Shown in pieces: positions 6,189-6,541 of a stretch of DNA of 6,541 nt; position 1 is the first letter of the stretch; each line of letters opens with the position of its first letter. Position numbers and translations under genes: made by a program. The stretch comes from Anaerolineales bacterium (lineage in GTDB: Bacteria > Chloroflexota > Anaerolineae > 4572-78 > NAK82). A model generated the notes under the pieces. It saw only the letters and a list, made by a program, of their open reading frames with translations, was not told where the DNA came from and did not search any database. Where the stretch lies: contig JAHELX010000148.1 in assembly GCA_024643945.1 (NCBI GenBank), positions 1 to 6,541 on the forward strand, written 5' to 3'.

Positions 6189-6365
6189 CCATCCACCTCG
6201 ATCATCAGATTCACGCCAAGACTATCACAACTATCCCCTGCTTACAAAACTTGCGAGAGACCCACCTGCGCGCGATTGACCGCCTGCTCAGGCAGAAACA
6301 CAGAACGACCCAGGGGCTATCCAAGTTGCGCCAGCCGGTTTTGGGCTTGTTTCAATGAGAGGTGC
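6189..6365. other. 177-base spacer upstream of the GH127 gene
   Basis: It holds the GH127 ribosome-binding site and presumably its promoter, though I see no convincing -35/-10 pair on the - strand. A small hairpin, GCCTG-CT-CAGGC, lies at 6282-6293 but has no T-run and is not a clear terminator for the permease gene. The + strand is open in one frame up to TGA 6356-6358 with coding-like third positions (see findings). Confidence 0.5.
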
Positions 6366-6541
6366 TTACTTAATCGCCCCACCGGTGAGGCCGCGGACAA
6401 TTGCCCTTTGCGAGAACAGGACCAGAATCACGACCGGGATCACCATCGTCGCTCCCACAGCCATAATAAGTTCCCAGGGTCTCCCATACGGCGAATACCC
6501 GGCAAAAACCTCGGTCACAGCTACGCTGAGGGTTTTGGAGG
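6366..6541 (-). CDS. C-terminus of a CUT1 (MalG-type) sugar ABC transporter permease (5' end outside window)
   Basis: The last 57 codons are readable, ending in TAA (6366-6368 on the + strand as TTA). The sequence FAGYSPYGRPWELIMAVG leads into a hydrophobic membrane segment (ATMVIPVVILVLF) and the hallmark end SQRAIVRGLTGGAIK, very like the 'Q+.fv+Glt.GavKg' tail of the second permease (MalG/UgpE-like) of carbohydrate uptake family 1 importers. It would form the inner-membrane channel with a MalF-like partner and a binding protein, whose genes should lie just beyond the right edge in the usual binding protein-MalF-MalG order. It lies 177 bases upstream of the GH127 gene on the same strand, suggesting that the importer supplies that enzyme with oligosaccharides. 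The substrate cannot be read from this fragment. Confidence 0.88.
   Translation of the reverse strand, partial: SKTLSVAVTEVFAGYSPYGRPWELIMAVGATMVIPVVILVLFSQRAIVRGLTGGAIK

Noticed and set aside
6282..6293. Hairpin GCCTG-CT-CAGGC as a terminator of the permease gene
   Set aside because: The stem is only 5 bp with a 2-base loop and no T-run follows on either strand.

Overview
The window is a piece of a pectin (polygalacturonate) utilisation locus from a free-living, mid-to-high G+C bacterium with ordinary Shine-Dalgarno-led genes. The gene set fits a plant-polysaccharide degrader. An environmental lineage such as Chloroflexota is my guess, from the general look of the proteins only; nothing here fixes the taxon.

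Left part, + strand. The window opens inside the last 91 codons of a right-handed beta-helix protein, most likely a GH28 polygalacturonase. After a 117-base gap holding a candidate promoter comes a compact five-gene run (395-4167) with gaps of 10 to about 46 bases: a PPC/DUF296-domain protein, KduD, a KdgF-type cupin, an oligogalacturonate lyase (Ogl, PL22) and KduI. Four of these five form a continuous intracellular route. Ogl cuts short oligogalacturonides to unsaturated uronate. KdgF opens it to 5-keto-4-deoxyuronate. KduI isomerises this to 3-deoxy-D-glycero-2,5-hexodiulosonate, and KduD reduces that to 2-keto-3-deoxygluconate (KDG). KDG kinase and KDPG aldolase are not in the window. The PPC/DUF296 protein is the member without an assigned role.

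Right part, - strand. A complete GH127 (DUF1680) glycosidase, probably a beta-L-arabinofuranosidase, converges on kduI with only 68 bases between the stops. Upstream of it, in the same direction, the window ends in the C-terminus of a CUT1 (MalG-type) sugar ABC permease. Together they suggest uptake and trimming of arabinose-bearing or other pectin side-chain oligosaccharides, next to backbone catabolism on the other strand.

The most unusual thing in the window is inside ogl: an 84-base, GC-rich, hairpin-forming insert bounded by copies of GACGAAGCC that adds exactly 28 codons in frame to an otherwise intact lyase. It looks like a small palindromic repeat element that inserted into a protein-coding gene without destroying it. 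Other points are the link between PPC/DUF296 and uronate catabolism, a duplicated ribosome-binding site before kdgF, and two coding-like fragments in the intergenic gaps.
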